From contig JAEDNQ010000026.1 of assembly GCA_016302435.1 (NCBI GenBank), forward strand, positions 1 to 17,743: a stretch of DNA of 17,743 bases, given 5' to 3'. Of this stretch, positions 1-7,312 are shown piece by piece (positions within the stretch are counted from its first letter, which is position 1; every line of letters starts with the position of its first letter). The DNA comes from Bacteroidaceae bacterium. Lineage in GTDB: Bacteria; Bacteroidota; Bacteroidia; Bacteroidales; Bacteroidaceae. The translations under genes were made by a program, and so were the position numbers. Under the pieces are notes generated by a model, which was not told where the DNA came from, ran no database searches, and saw nothing but the letters and a program-made list of their open reading frames with translations.

Positions 1-2705
1 GCCTGCGCGGCTGCGAGTCTTGCGATTGGAACACGGAATGGAGAGCAAGAAGCGTAGTCCATGCCTACCTTTGCGCAGAACTTGACAGATGATGGTTCGC
101 CTCCGTGCTCGCCACAGATACCTGTGCGCATGCCTGGACGAACAGAGCGTCCCTTCTCTACAGCCATTTTGATGAGCTGGCCTACACCATTCTGGTCGAG
201 TACCTGGAATGGGTCTACCTTGAGAATCTTCTTCTCGAGGTATACGGGGAGGAAGCTGGCGATGTCGTCGCGTGAGTAACCGAAGGTCATCTGAGTGAGG
301 TCGTTTGTACCGAATGAGAAGTACTCTGCCTCGCTGGCGATGCGGTCGGCTGTGAGGGCTGCACGAGGAATCTCAATCATTGTGCCTATCTCGAATGGAA
401 TCTCTACGCCTTCTTCGGCGAAGACTTCCTTGGCTACCTTCTGGATGATTTCCTTCTGCTGCTTGAGCTCGTAGAGGATACCGATGAGTGGCACCATGAT
501 CTCTGGATGTGGGTCGAAGCCTTCTTTCTTGAGCTGGCATGCTGCACCGAGGATGGCGCGTGTCTGCATGGCTGTTATCTCTGGGAAGGTGATGCCGAGG
601 CGGCAGCCACGGTGACCGAGCATTGGGTTGTTCTCTGCGAGAGAGGCTACGCGCTGCTGGATGACTTTGACGTCTACGCCCATCTCGTCGGCCATTGTCT
701 GCTGTCCCTTGATATCGTGTGGCACGAACTCGTGGAGTGGTGGGTCGAGCAGGCGAATGTTGACGTGGAGTCCGTCCATAGCCTTGAGGATGCCGTAGAA
801 GTCGGCCTTCTGGTATGGGAGGAGCTTGGCGAGGGCTTTCTCGCGTCCTTCGACTGTGTCGGAGAGTATCATCTCACGCATGGCGATGATCTTCTGGTCG
901 TCGAAGAACATGTGCTCGGTACGTGTGAGTCCGATACCCTTGGCTCCGAAGGCGCGTGCTACCTGTGCGTCGTGTGGTGTGTCGGCGTTGGTGCGCACCT
1001 GAAGCTTGGTGTATTTGTCGCAGAGGTCCATGAGGGCCTTGAAGTCGCCTGAGAGTTCGGCTGCCTTTGTGGGTATCTCGCCAGCGAAGACTTGTCCTGT
1101 TGTGCCGTTGAGTGAGATGTAGTCTCCTTCCTTGTATGTGACGCCTTCTATCTCAACTGTCTTTGCCTTGTAGTCTACGTTGATGGCTCCTGCTCCTGAA
1201 ACGCAGCACTTGCCCATGCCGCGTGCTACTACGGCTGCGTGTGATGTCATACCGCCGCGTGCTGTGAGGATGCCTTCTGCTGATGCCATACCTGCGAGGT
1301 CTTCGGGTGAAGTCTCGATGCGCACCATGATGACTCTGCGTCCGTTTTCGTGCCATGCCTGAGCGTCGTCAGCGTGGAAGACAATCTGTCCGCATGCTGC
1401 TCCTGGAGAGGCTGGGAGTCCCTGTGTGATGGCTTTGGCCTTCTTGAGGGCGTCTTTGTCGAAGACTGGGTGGAGGAGTTCGTCGAGCTTCTGTGGCTCG
1501 CAGCGCAGGATGGCTGTCTTCTCGTCGATGAGTCCTTCGCGGAGGAGGTCCATGGCTATCTTGACCATGGCTGTACCGGTGCGCTTTCCGTTGCGTGTCT
1601 GGAGGAACCAGAGTTTGCCTTCCTGTACGGTGAACTCCATGTCCTGCATGTCGCGGTAGTGGTTCTCGAGCTTCTTCTGGATGTCGTTGAGCTCAGCGTA
1701 GAGTGCTGGCATGGCTTCTTCCATAGATGGGTACTTGGCTGCGCGCTCTTCTTCTGAGATGCCTGCGCGCTCTGCCCAGCGCTGTGAACCGATTTTTGTT
1801 ATCTGCTGTGGTGTGCGGATACCTGCCACGACGTCTTCACCCTGTGCGTTGATGAGGTACTCGCCGTTGAAGAGTGCTTCTCCGTTACCTGCGTCGCGAG
1901 AGAAGCATACGCCTGTGGCTGATGTCTCGCCCATGTTGCCGAATACCATGGCCATGACGGATACGGCTGTTCCCCATTCGTCTGGGATGCCTTCCATCTT
2001 GCGGTAGAGGATGGCGCGTTCGTTCATCCAGCTGCGGAAGACGGCGCAGATGGCTCCCCAGAGCTGTACGATTGGGTCTGTTGGGAAGTCCTGTCCGGTC
2101 TGTTCCTTGATGGCTGCCTTAAAGAGTTCGACGAGGCGCTTGAGTGACTCTACGGAGAGGTCTTTGTCGAGGACTACGCCCTGCTCTTCCTTGACCTTCT
2201 CGATGATGGCCTCGAATGGGTCTATGTCTTCTTTGTTGACTGGCTTGAGTCCCATGACTACGTCGCCGTACATCTGCACGAAGCGGCGGTATGAGTCATA
2301 GACGAAGTGTGGGTTGTTAGTTTTCTTAGCCATGCCCTCAGCTACCTCGTCGTTGAGGCCGAGGTTGAGGATTGTGTCCATCATGCCTGGCATTGAGGCG
2401 CGGGCTCCTGAACGTACGGAAACGAGGAGTGGGTTGTTGACGTCGCCAAACTTGCAGTTCATGAGTTTCTCGACATGTGCTACAGCGGCATTGACCTCGT
2501 CCTGGAGAAGTTCCTTGATTTTTTCCTCTCCTACTTCATAGTACTCATTACAGCAGTCTGTAGTGATAGTGAAGCCTGGAGGCACTGGAACTCCGATGAG
2601 GTTCATCTCTGCAAGGTTTGCGCCTTTGCCACCGAGAACTTCGCGCATCTGCGCGTTTCCTTCGGCTTGTCCGTTGCCGAAGGTGTAAACTCTTTTCTGA
2701 GCCAT
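1..2705 (-). CDS. ppdK: Pyruvate, phosphate dikinase (3' end cut by window edge)
   Basis: Interconverts pyruvate, ATP and phosphate with PEP, AMP and pyrophosphate; in anaerobes it serves gluconeogenesis or PPi-linked glycolysis in the cytosol. Translating the minus strand from the ATG at 2705-2703 gives about 901 residues starting MAQKRVYTFGNGQAEG, open to the window edge, so only a few C-terminal residues are missing (the family is roughly 870-910 aa). The N-terminal ATP-grasp part covers about residues 1-360. The phosphohistidine domain has GGMTSHAAVVARG with the catalytic His at about 489. The C-terminal PEP/pyruvate barrel has TGICGEHGGEPSS with the catalytic Cys at about 864, preceded by FGTNDLTQM. 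All key residues are intact. A well-matched promoter lies at 2879-2909, giving a leader of roughly 165 nt. The gene appears monocistronic at its 5' side. Identification is very secure. Confidence 0.97.
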   Translation of the reverse strand, partial: MAQKRVYTFGNGQAEGNAQMREVLGGKGANLAEMNLIGVPVPPGFTITTDCCNEYYEVGEEKIKELLQDEVNAAVAHVEKLMNCKFGDVNNPLLVSVRSGARASMPGMMDTILNLGLNDEVAEGMAKKTNNPHFVYDSYRRFVQMYGDVVMGLKPVNKEDIDPFEAIIEKVKEEQGVVLDKDLSVESLKRLVELFKAAIKEQTGQDFPTDPIVQLWGAICAVFRSWMNERAILYRKMEGIPDEWGTAVSVMAMVFGNMGETSATGVCFSRDAGNGEALFNGEYLINAQGEDVVAGIRTPQQITKIGSQRWAERAGISEEERAAKYPSMEEAMPALYAELNDIQKKLENHYRDMQDMEFTVQEGKLWFLQTRNGKRTGTAMVKIAMDLLREGLIDEKTAILRCEPQKLDELLHPVFDKDALKKAKAITQGLPASPGAACGQIVFHADDAQAWHENGRRVIMVRIETSPEDLAGMASAEGILTARGGMTSHAAVVARGMGKCCVSGAGAINVDYKAKTVEIEGVTYKEGDYISLNGTTGQVFAGEIPTKAAELSGDFKALMDLCDKYTKLQVRTNADTPHDAQVARAFGAKGIGLTRTEHMFFDDQKIIAMREMILSDTVEGREKALAKLLPYQKADFYGILKAMDGLHVNIRLLDPPLHEFVPHDIKGQQTMADEMGVDVKVIQQRVASLAENNPMLGHRGCRLGITFPEITAMQTRAILGAACQLKKEGFDPHPEIMVPLIGILYELKQQKEIIQKVAKEVFAEEGVEIPFEIGTMIEIPRAALTADRIASEAEYFSFGTNDLTQMTFGYSRDDIASFLPVYLEKKILKVDPFQVLDQNGVGQLIKMAVEKGRSVRPGMRTGICGEHGGEPSSVKFCAKVGMDYASCSPFRVPIARLAAAQ

Positions 2706-2878
2706 AAACGTTCTTTTGTTTAATTTTTAAGGTTAATAAATGTATGATGTTTCATGTGAGTGTTCCCTTTCTATGTGGTGCATTTCTGGGTCTGCTGAGT
2801 GGAGCGGCACGGGGGCTGGGTGCTATGCCGTTCATTGTGTTTTGGTGTTGTCGGCAACGTGTGTTGCTTTCTAAGGGG

Positions 2879-2909
2879 CAAATATAGGTTGTTTTATTGA
2901 AATGCCAAA
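2879..2909 (-). promoter_or_regulatory. Predicted Bacteroidetes-type promoter for ppdK
   Basis: Read on the minus strand, TTTG (2909-2906), a 19-nt spacer and TATATTTG (2886-2879) match the Bacteroidetes sigma consensus TTTG-N19-21-TAnnTTTG exactly. The start site would be near 2873, leaving about 165 nt of leader before the ppdK ATG. I recognise no riboswitch in that leader, only short possible stems such as GTTG-CCGA-CAAC. The -33 element lies inside the hairpin that follows the upstream lipid kinase gene. Confidence 0.7.
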
Positions 2910-2923
2910 GAGTTTGGGCATTT
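2900..2923. terminator. Hairpin after lipid kinase gene
   Basis: The arms AAATGCCAAA and TTTGGGCATTT pair around a 3-nt loop with one bulged base, 15 nt beyond the kinase stop codon. On the plus strand it is followed by a T-run (2921-2928). On the minus strand, where the kinase transcript would end, the trailing tract is the imperfect TTTCAATAAAAC. It is the likely end of the kinase transcript and overlaps the -33 element of the ppdK promoter. Confidence 0.5.
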
Positions 2924-2937
2924 TTTTTCAAAAAAAC

Positions 2938-4002
2938 TTATTTGCCGGAGAGTTTTCGGATAATATCCTTGTTTAAAAGCTGTATGCGTTGACTTTTTCG
3001 CAAGTTTTCTTGTATGAGTTCTTCGGCCTTGTTGTACATGTTGCGGAAATGTTCGTTGAAGAAGTTTTGGATGCGTCGTTCGGCATCTGGCACACCTTCT
3101 TCTTCGGGTGCGACGCAGAGGAGTCCGCTGGGGACGAGCGATACTTCGACCTTGGAGTCGGTGAGTATGGGCTCGCCGTCGTAGTGGACTACTCCGGGTT
3201 TGGCTCTCCGTATGGTTAGGGACTTGCACCGGAAGGTCTTGATGCGTGAGTTTTGCTCTATGGTGCCGTTGACGAGCTGGAGTGCCATCTGTGGTGCTTC
3301 GAGGGGTGTGAAGGGTTCGATGATGGTGAGGTCCATGAGTCCGTCACGCACGGAGGCAGAGGGGGCTATGTAGATGTTGTTGCCATACTGTGAGGCGTTG
3401 GCGCAGGAGATGAGGAAGGCTTTGCAGGATTTGTGCTCTTCTTCCTCTCCGTCTCCGCTGACGATGTCCACGTCGTAGGTCTCGGGATGGTAGCGTAGGC
3501 TGCTGTTGAGGACGTTCTCCATGTATGATACGGGACCGCGTTTGCCAGACTCGGCGAACTTCTGGGAGATGAAGGCGTCGAAGCCTACTCCGCACGTGCA
3601 GAAGAAGGGGTGGCTGTTGACGAGGCCGTAGTCCATGACGTGGGTGACGCCTCGGTTGATGATCTTGATGGCGCTGAGGGGGTCGGTGGGTATGCAGAGG
3701 TGGCGCGCGAGTCCGTTGCCTGAGCCGGAAGGGATGATGGCAAGGGCTGTCTGTGTATGTATGACTCCGCATGCGACCTCGTTGACTGTGCCGTCGCCAC
3801 CTATGGCGCATACTATGTCTATGCCGTCGAGGGCTGCTGTCTTGGCTAACTCGGTGGCATGGCCGACGTGTTGGGTCATGGCTATGGTGTAGTCGTATTT
3901 GCTGTGGTCAATATGTTCATCGATGAGGCGTAGGACAAAGTTTTTGCCTGATGTGCCTGATATGGGGTTGACGACGAACATTATTCTCTTCTTGTCTGGC
4001 AT
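2938..4002 (-). CDS. Diacylglycerol kinase/YegS-family lipid kinase
   Basis: Predicted ATP-dependent kinase of a lipid hydroxyl group. The start is set at the ATG at 4002 (MPDKKRIMFVVNPISG, 354 aa). The frame stays open further upstream, but that extension (from 4128) is low-complexity, Pro/His/Thr-rich and lies within the predicted leader. The catalytic domain opens with the VVNPISGTSGK strand. The nucleotide-binding GGDGTVNE is at residues 68-75, followed by PSGSGNGLAR at 91-100. The second-domain motif IAPSASVRDGLMDLTI is at about 212-227, and HYDGEPI at 273-279. Residues 300-354 form a highly charged, probably helical tail beyond the usual family length of about 300 aa. It is divergent from serine palmitoyltransferase, so the substrate could be a sphingoid base or ceramide as well as diacylglycerol. 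Family membership is secure; the substrate is not determined by sequence. Genes of this family are often named dgkB, yegS or bmrU. Confidence 0.9.
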   Translation of the reverse strand: MPDKKRIMFVVNPISGTSGKNFVLRLIDEHIDHSKYDYTIAMTQHVGHATELAKTAALDGIDIVCAIGGDGTVNEVACGVIHTQTALAIIPSGSGNGLARHLCIPTDPLSAIKIINRGVTHVMDYGLVNSHPFFCTCGVGFDAFISQKFAESGKRGPVSYMENVLNSSLRYHPETYDVDIVSGDGEEEEHKSCKAFLISCANASQYGNNIYIAPSASVRDGLMDLTIIEPFTPLEAPQMALQLVNGTIEQNSRIKTFRCKSLTIRRAKPGVVHYDGEPILTDSKVEVSLVPSGLLCVAPEEEGVPDAERRIQNFFNEHFRNMYNKAEELIQENLRKSQRIQLLNKDIIRKLSGK

Positions 4003-4010
4003 ATTTATAT

Positions 4011-4034
4011 ATATATGTGTGTATATATGTGTGT
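4011..4034. repeat. 12-bp tandem repeat just upstream of lipid kinase start
   Basis: Two exact copies of ATATATGTGTGT (4011-4022 and 4023-4034), preceded by further TA dinucleotides, end 8 nt from the kinase ATG. On the transcript this is the ribosome-binding region, which in Bacteroidetes is usually AT-rich without a Shine-Dalgarno sequence. Slippage here could change initiation. Confidence 0.75.
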
Positions 4035-4205
4035 TGGTTTTATCTGATGGAGGAGGGTGGGCTGAGCTGGGACAATGGGGCTGACTTGTGTGGTGGGTCG
4101 GCTGGGCTATGTCTGGCCGGGGGCTCATTGCGAGGGCTGTTGTGTGGAGGATGCTGCACGCGCAATTTGCACGCGGTAATGCATCTTGGATTTGAAAAAT
4201 GTATG

Positions 4206-4237
4206 CAAAAGTAATATTTTTGAATCAAATCATCAAA
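4206..4237 (-). promoter_or_regulatory. Predicted promoter for lipid kinase
   Basis: On the minus strand, TTTG (4237-4234), a 20-nt spacer and TACTTTTG (4213-4206) fit TTTG-N19-21-TAnnTTTG. The start site would be near 4199, with a leader of about 195 nt to the chosen ATG. This supports the internal ATG at 4002 as the start, although the upstream extension would also be transcribed. Confidence 0.6.
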
Positions 4238-4308
4238 ATATTAGCGTGTTTTTTGTGCTAAAAAAAATTTTTTTACCAAAACATAGGTGATAAGAGTTCT
4301 AATTTTAC

Positions 4309-4316
4309 TAACTTTG
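4309..4316 (+). promoter_or_regulatory. Predicted -7 element for serine palmitoyltransferase gene
   Basis: TAACTTTG matches the Bacteroidetes -7 box TAnnTTTG and would place the start site near 4323, about 135 nt before the SPT ATG. No clear TTTG occurs 19-21 nt upstream, so the -33 element is weak or absent. Confidence 0.45.
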
Positions 4317-4459
4317 CAGCGATTTTGTATTTATTTACACACGAAAATAATATAACAACAACAATAGCGTGCATCTTTCGGCTCGAGTCAGCTGCCAGAG
4401 TTTTCATGTGAGATGAATGTACAAGAGGCTGCCCTCGTGTCGGAACGCACTTATTAACT

Positions 4460-5653
4460 ATGGGTTTATTACAAGAAAGAATGAGTAAGTACAGAGAGCC
4501 GCAGAAGTATATCAGAGCGGGTATCTATCCTTACTTCAGAGAAATCGACAGCCATCAAGACACGGAGGTGACTATGAGTGGCAAGAAGGTCCTTATGTTC
4601 GGTTCAAATTCTTACATGGGACTGACCTATGACAAACGTATTTGCCAAGCCGCCATTAACGCAATTGAGAAGTACGGGACAGGATGCGCAGGATCACGAT
4701 TCCTTAATGGGACGCTCGACTTGCACATCCAGTTGGAGAATGAACTTGCTGAGTTTGTCGGCAAGGAAGAGGCTCTCGTCTATTCCACAGGTTTCACGGT
4801 GAACTCAGGTGTGGTCTCGTGTCTGACTGGACGCAGTGACTACATCATCGGCGATGACCGCAACCATGCGTCTATCGTGGATGGGCGACGTCTTTCGTTC
4901 TCTCAGTTCTTCCACTACAAGCACAACGACATGCTTGACCTGGAGCACCAGCTCATGAGGTGCACCCCAGATGCGCTGAAGCTCATCGTCATTGACGGTC
5001 TCTTCTCCATGGAGGGAGACTTGGCCAAGCTGCCTGAGATTGTTGCCCTCAAGAAGAAGTACAATGCTACTATCATGGTGGACGAAGCTCATGGTCTCGG
5101 TGTCTTCGGACGACAGGGACGAGGTGTGTGCGACCACTTCGGCGTAACAGACGATGTTGACCTCATCATGGGTACATTCTCCAAGAGCCTTGCCTCAATA
5201 GGTGGTTTCATCGCTTCTGACAGCGACACCATCAACTGGCTTCGTCACAACAGCAGAACTTATATATTCAGTGCCAGCAACACACCTGCTGCAACAGCTG
5301 CTGCCCTCGAGGCTCTGCACATCCTGCAGAAGGAGCCTGAAAGACAGGAGAACCTGTGGAAGATAACGAACTATGCCCTCAAGCAGTTCAGCGAGGCGGG
5401 ATTCGAGATAGGCGACACAGAGAGCCCTATCATACCAATATATGTCCGCGACGCCTACAAGACATTTGAAGTGACGAAGAAGGCTTTTGACAAGGGTGTG
5501 TTTGTCAACTCAGTTGTTCCACCTGCATGCGCTCCACAGGACACACTCATTCGCGTAGCTCTCATGGCTACACACACTAAGGAACAGGTAGACAGATGTG
5601 TGTCTATTCTTGTTGACGTGTTCAACGAACTGGGTCTGCTCCGCAAGAAGTAA
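4460..5653 (+). CDS. spt: Serine palmitoyltransferase (alpha-oxoamine synthase family)
   Basis: PLP enzyme that condenses L-serine with a long-chain acyl-CoA (or acyl-ACP) to 3-ketosphinganine, the committed step of sphingolipid synthesis; soluble and homodimeric in bacteria. The 397-aa product is typical of the alpha-oxoamine synthase family (SPT, KBL, BioF, HemA). Visible motifs are GTGCAGSRFLNGT at about 73-85, DDRNHASIVDG with PLP-stacking His136, MVDEAHGLGVFG with the PLP-binding Asp208/His211 pair, and GTFSKSLASIGG with Schiff-base Lys242. The sequence resembles the Bacteroidetes SPT group more than KBL or BioF: the N-terminus (MGLLQERMSKYREPQKYIRAG) and the lack of an adjacent threonine dehydrogenase or biotin gene support this. 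It stands alone on its strand, divergent from a lipid kinase. A ketone synthase of another specificity cannot be fully excluded. Confidence 0.88.
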   Translation: MGLLQERMSKYREPQKYIRAGIYPYFREIDSHQDTEVTMSGKKVLMFGSNSYMGLTYDKRICQAAINAIEKYGTGCAGSRFLNGTLDLHIQLENELAEFVGKEEALVYSTGFTVNSGVVSCLTGRSDYIIGDDRNHASIVDGRRLSFSQFFHYKHNDMLDLEHQLMRCTPDALKLIVIDGLFSMEGDLAKLPEIVALKKKYNATIMVDEAHGLGVFGRQGRGVCDHFGVTDDVDLIMGTFSKSLASIGGFIASDSDTINWLRHNSRTYIFSASNTPAATAAALEALHILQKEPERQENLWKITNYALKQFSEAGFEIGDTESPIIPIYVRDAYKTFEVTKKAFDKGVFVNSVVPPACAPQDTLIRVALMATHTKEQVDRCVSILVDVFNELGLLRKK

Positions 5654-5755
5654 AGGACTCGCCTCTTTGGCAGTCTGCAAAAAGACAAGAAGCATGACGA
5701 TTTCCGTCTCTCGCTCCAGGTGAGTCAGAGAGGCTGAGACAGGTAAAATAAGATG

Positions 5756-5822
5756 TGGGGATGAGTCAAAAAACATTGAGGCATATAGATACGATGCTGA
5801 CAGTCTTTTTGACCCATCCCCA
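5756..5822. terminator. Long imperfect inverted repeat between spt and serS
   Basis: The left arm TGGGGATGAGTCAAAAA (5756-5772) pairs with the right arm TTTTTGACCCATCCCCA (5806-5822): 17 positions with one mismatch around a 33-nt loop. It lies about 100 nt after the spt stop and about 90 nt before serS, followed by TTTATTTATATAAGG. It may act as a terminator-type structure or be a small non-coding element. The long loop and distance from spt are unusual for a plain intrinsic terminator. Confidence 0.5.
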
Positions 5823-5913
5823 TTTATTTATATAAGGTAATTCAAAAAAGAATTGTAATTGATATAACCTACCATAAACAAGAGATACCATTCAACTTGA
5901 CAATCAAAGGAAT

Positions 5914-7227
5914 ATGCTTACACTCAAGTTAATTACAGAAGAAAAAGAAAGAGTCATCAAGGGACTGGAAAAGAAGTGCTTCAAGACTGCAGCAGAAGCC
6001 GTGGAGAAAGCCATCCAGCTCGACAAGACTCGCAGAGAAGCTCAGACACAGCTTGACGCCACTCTCGCCGAGAGCAAGAAGATGGCTGCCGTCATCGGCA
6101 AACTGATGAAAGAAGGGAAGAAGGAGGAGGCTGAGGCCGCTAAAGCAAAGGTGGCTGAGCTCAAAGCTGATGCCGCTAACCTCGAGAACACAAAGAGCGA
6201 GGCTGAGAAGGAGCTGACAGCCCACCTCTGCACAATACCAAACATACCGTATGACGAAGTGCCAGAAGGAACATGTGCAGAGGACAACGTCGTTGTCAAG
6301 TCTTCGCTCCGCGAATGCCATCCCGGCGACACTGTGGGCAACTGGGACACTGTGCCTGCTAACGGCGAGGCCAAGATGCCACACTGGGAACTGGCTAAGA
6401 AGTATAACCTCATAGACTTTGACCTCGGTGTGAAAATCACAGGAGCAGGATTCCCTGTCTATGTGGGCAAGGGAGCACAACTGCAGCGCGCCCTCATCAA
6501 CTTCTTCCTCGCCGAAGCCAACAAGGCTGGATATACTGAAATCATGCCTCCTACTGTCGTCAATGCGGACTCTGGATATGGTACAGGACAGTTGCCTGAC
6601 AAGGAAGGACAGATGTACCACTGCGAGCTCGACGACCTCTACCTCATCCCTACTGCAGAGGTGCCAGTGACCAATATATACCGCAATGTCATCCTCGATG
6701 AGAAGGATCTGCCCATCAAGAACTGTGCATACACTCAGTGTTTCCGTCGCGAGGCTGGTTCTTACGGCAAGGACGTGAGAGGTCTCAACCGCCTTCACGA
6801 GTTCTCTAAGATAGAGATAGTGCGCATCGACACGCCAGAACATTCGAAGGAAAGCCATAAGGAGATGCTCGACCATGTCGAAGGACTGCTGAAGAAGCTC
6901 GAGCTGCCATACCGTATACTCCGTCTCTGCGGCGGCGACCAGAGTTTCACTTCTGCCATCTGCTACGACTTCGAGGTGTATTCCGAGGCTCAGGGACGCT
7001 GGCTGGAGGTGTCGTCTGTTTCCAACTTTGACACTTATCAGGCCAATAGACTCAAGTGTCGCTACCGCAATGCTGACAAGAAGGTGCAGCTCTGCCACAC
7101 ACTCAACGGTTCTGCTCTCGCCCTCCCACGCATCGTGGCATCCATTCTGGAAAATAACCAGACAGAACAGGGCATACGCATTCCAAAGGCTCTCGTGCCT
7201 TACACTGGCTTTGAGTATATCCAATAG
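5914..7227 (+). CDS. serS: Seryl-tRNA synthetase
   Basis: Charges tRNA-Ser with serine; a class II cytosolic synthetase acting as a dimer. The product is 437 aa, slightly longer than the common 420-430. Residues 1-110 are the antiparallel coiled-coil arm that grips the long variable arm of tRNA-Ser, very rich in Lys, Glu and Ala. The catalytic core follows: TAEVP at 247-251 (serine pocket), motif 2 CFRREAGSYGKDVRGL at about 276-291 with the ATP-binding Arg, and motif 3 LNGSALALPRIVASILEN at about 397-414. The start is the first ATG of the frame and gives the canonical MLTLKLI N-terminus. The preceding 90 nt are AT-rich and contain a small AATTC-A6-GAATT stem (5839-5854) but no clear promoter match. 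A periodic repeat begins at the stop codon. Confidence 0.97.
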   Translation: MLTLKLITEEKERVIKGLEKKCFKTAAEAVEKAIQLDKTRREAQTQLDATLAESKKMAAVIGKLMKEGKKEEAEAAKAKVAELKADAANLENTKSEAEKELTAHLCTIPNIPYDEVPEGTCAEDNVVVKSSLRECHPGDTVGNWDTVPANGEAKMPHWELAKKYNLIDFDLGVKITGAGFPVYVGKGAQLQRALINFFLAEANKAGYTEIMPPTVVNADSGYGTGQLPDKEGQMYHCELDDLYLIPTAEVPVTNIYRNVILDEKDLPIKNCAYTQCFRREAGSYGKDVRGLNRLHEFSKIEIVRIDTPEHSKESHKEMLDHVEGLLKKLELPYRILRLCGGDQSFTSAICYDFEVYSEAQGRWLEVSSVSNFDTYQANRLKCRYRNADKKVQLCHTLNGSALALPRIVASILENNQTEQGIRIPKALVPYTGFEYIQ

Positions 7228-7261
7228 CAGCTATTAAAGCTATAGCAGCTATTAAAGCTAT
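7226..7261. repeat. 18-nt tandem repeat (9-nt GCTAT periodicity) at the serS stop
   Basis: Two exact copies of AGCAGCTATTAAAGCTAT (7226-7243 and 7244-7261) begin at the serS stop codon. GCTAT recurs at 7230, 7239, 7248 and 7257, exactly every 9 nt. The motif resembles the longer CTATA array that follows ettA about 4.1 kb downstream. Confidence 0.85.
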
Positions 7262-7283
7262 CTCCCGCCATATACAAACTTCT

Positions 7284-7298
7284 AATATACAGTATATT
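7284..7298. promoter_or_regulatory. Operator-like palindrome upstream of the NfnAB-like gene
   Basis: AATATAC-A-GTATATT is a perfect 7-bp dyad around one central base, 14 nt before the ATG at 7313. It could be a regulator site or overlap a core promoter (TATATTTA resembles the -7 box but lacks the final G). No regulator can be assigned. Confidence 0.35.
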
Positions 7299-7312
7299 TA
7301 TCATTTCGAATC

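Larger units (their letters stand above)
4003..4459. other. Bidirectional promoter/leader region between lipid kinase and SPT
   Basis: This 457-nt gene-free stretch separates the two divergent lipid genes. From left to right it holds a 12-bp tandem AT/GT repeat next to the kinase start (4011-4034) and a GC-richer segment that would be the kinase leader. That segment includes two copies of GCACGCG (4156-4162 and 4169-4175). Next come the predicted kinase promoter (4206-4237) and the predicted SPT -7 box (4309-4316), then a leader of about 135 nt before the SPT start. Small open frames here (such as 4017-4214 plus and 4040-4228 minus) have no recognisable protein content. I recognise no riboswitch or structured RNA. 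Confidence 0.6.

Noticed and set aside
507..1757. Plus-strand open frames (507-1052, 1350-1757) opposite ppdK
   Set aside because: The minus strand reads continuously as PPDK with catalytic His and Cys. The plus-strand translations are Val/Glu/Leu-rich shadows.
4003..4128. N-terminal extension of the lipid kinase to an ATG at 4128
   Set aside because: The extra 42 residues are low-complexity (Pro, His, Thr, Ile) and encoded partly by the AT/GT repeat. The kinase fold begins right after the ATG at 4002.
4460..5653. Glycine C-acetyltransferase (Kbl) or BioF
   Set aside because: These share the fold and PLP motifs. However, there is no threonine dehydrogenase or biotin gene nearby, and the N-terminus and lipid-kinase neighbour fit bacterial SPT better. 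A phylogeny would settle it.
5929..7224. A 431-codon open frame antisense to almost all of serS
   Set aside because: The plus strand encodes an unmistakable SerS with all class II motifs. The antisense product (rich in Leu, Val, Ser, Cys and His) has no family features and arises from codon bias.
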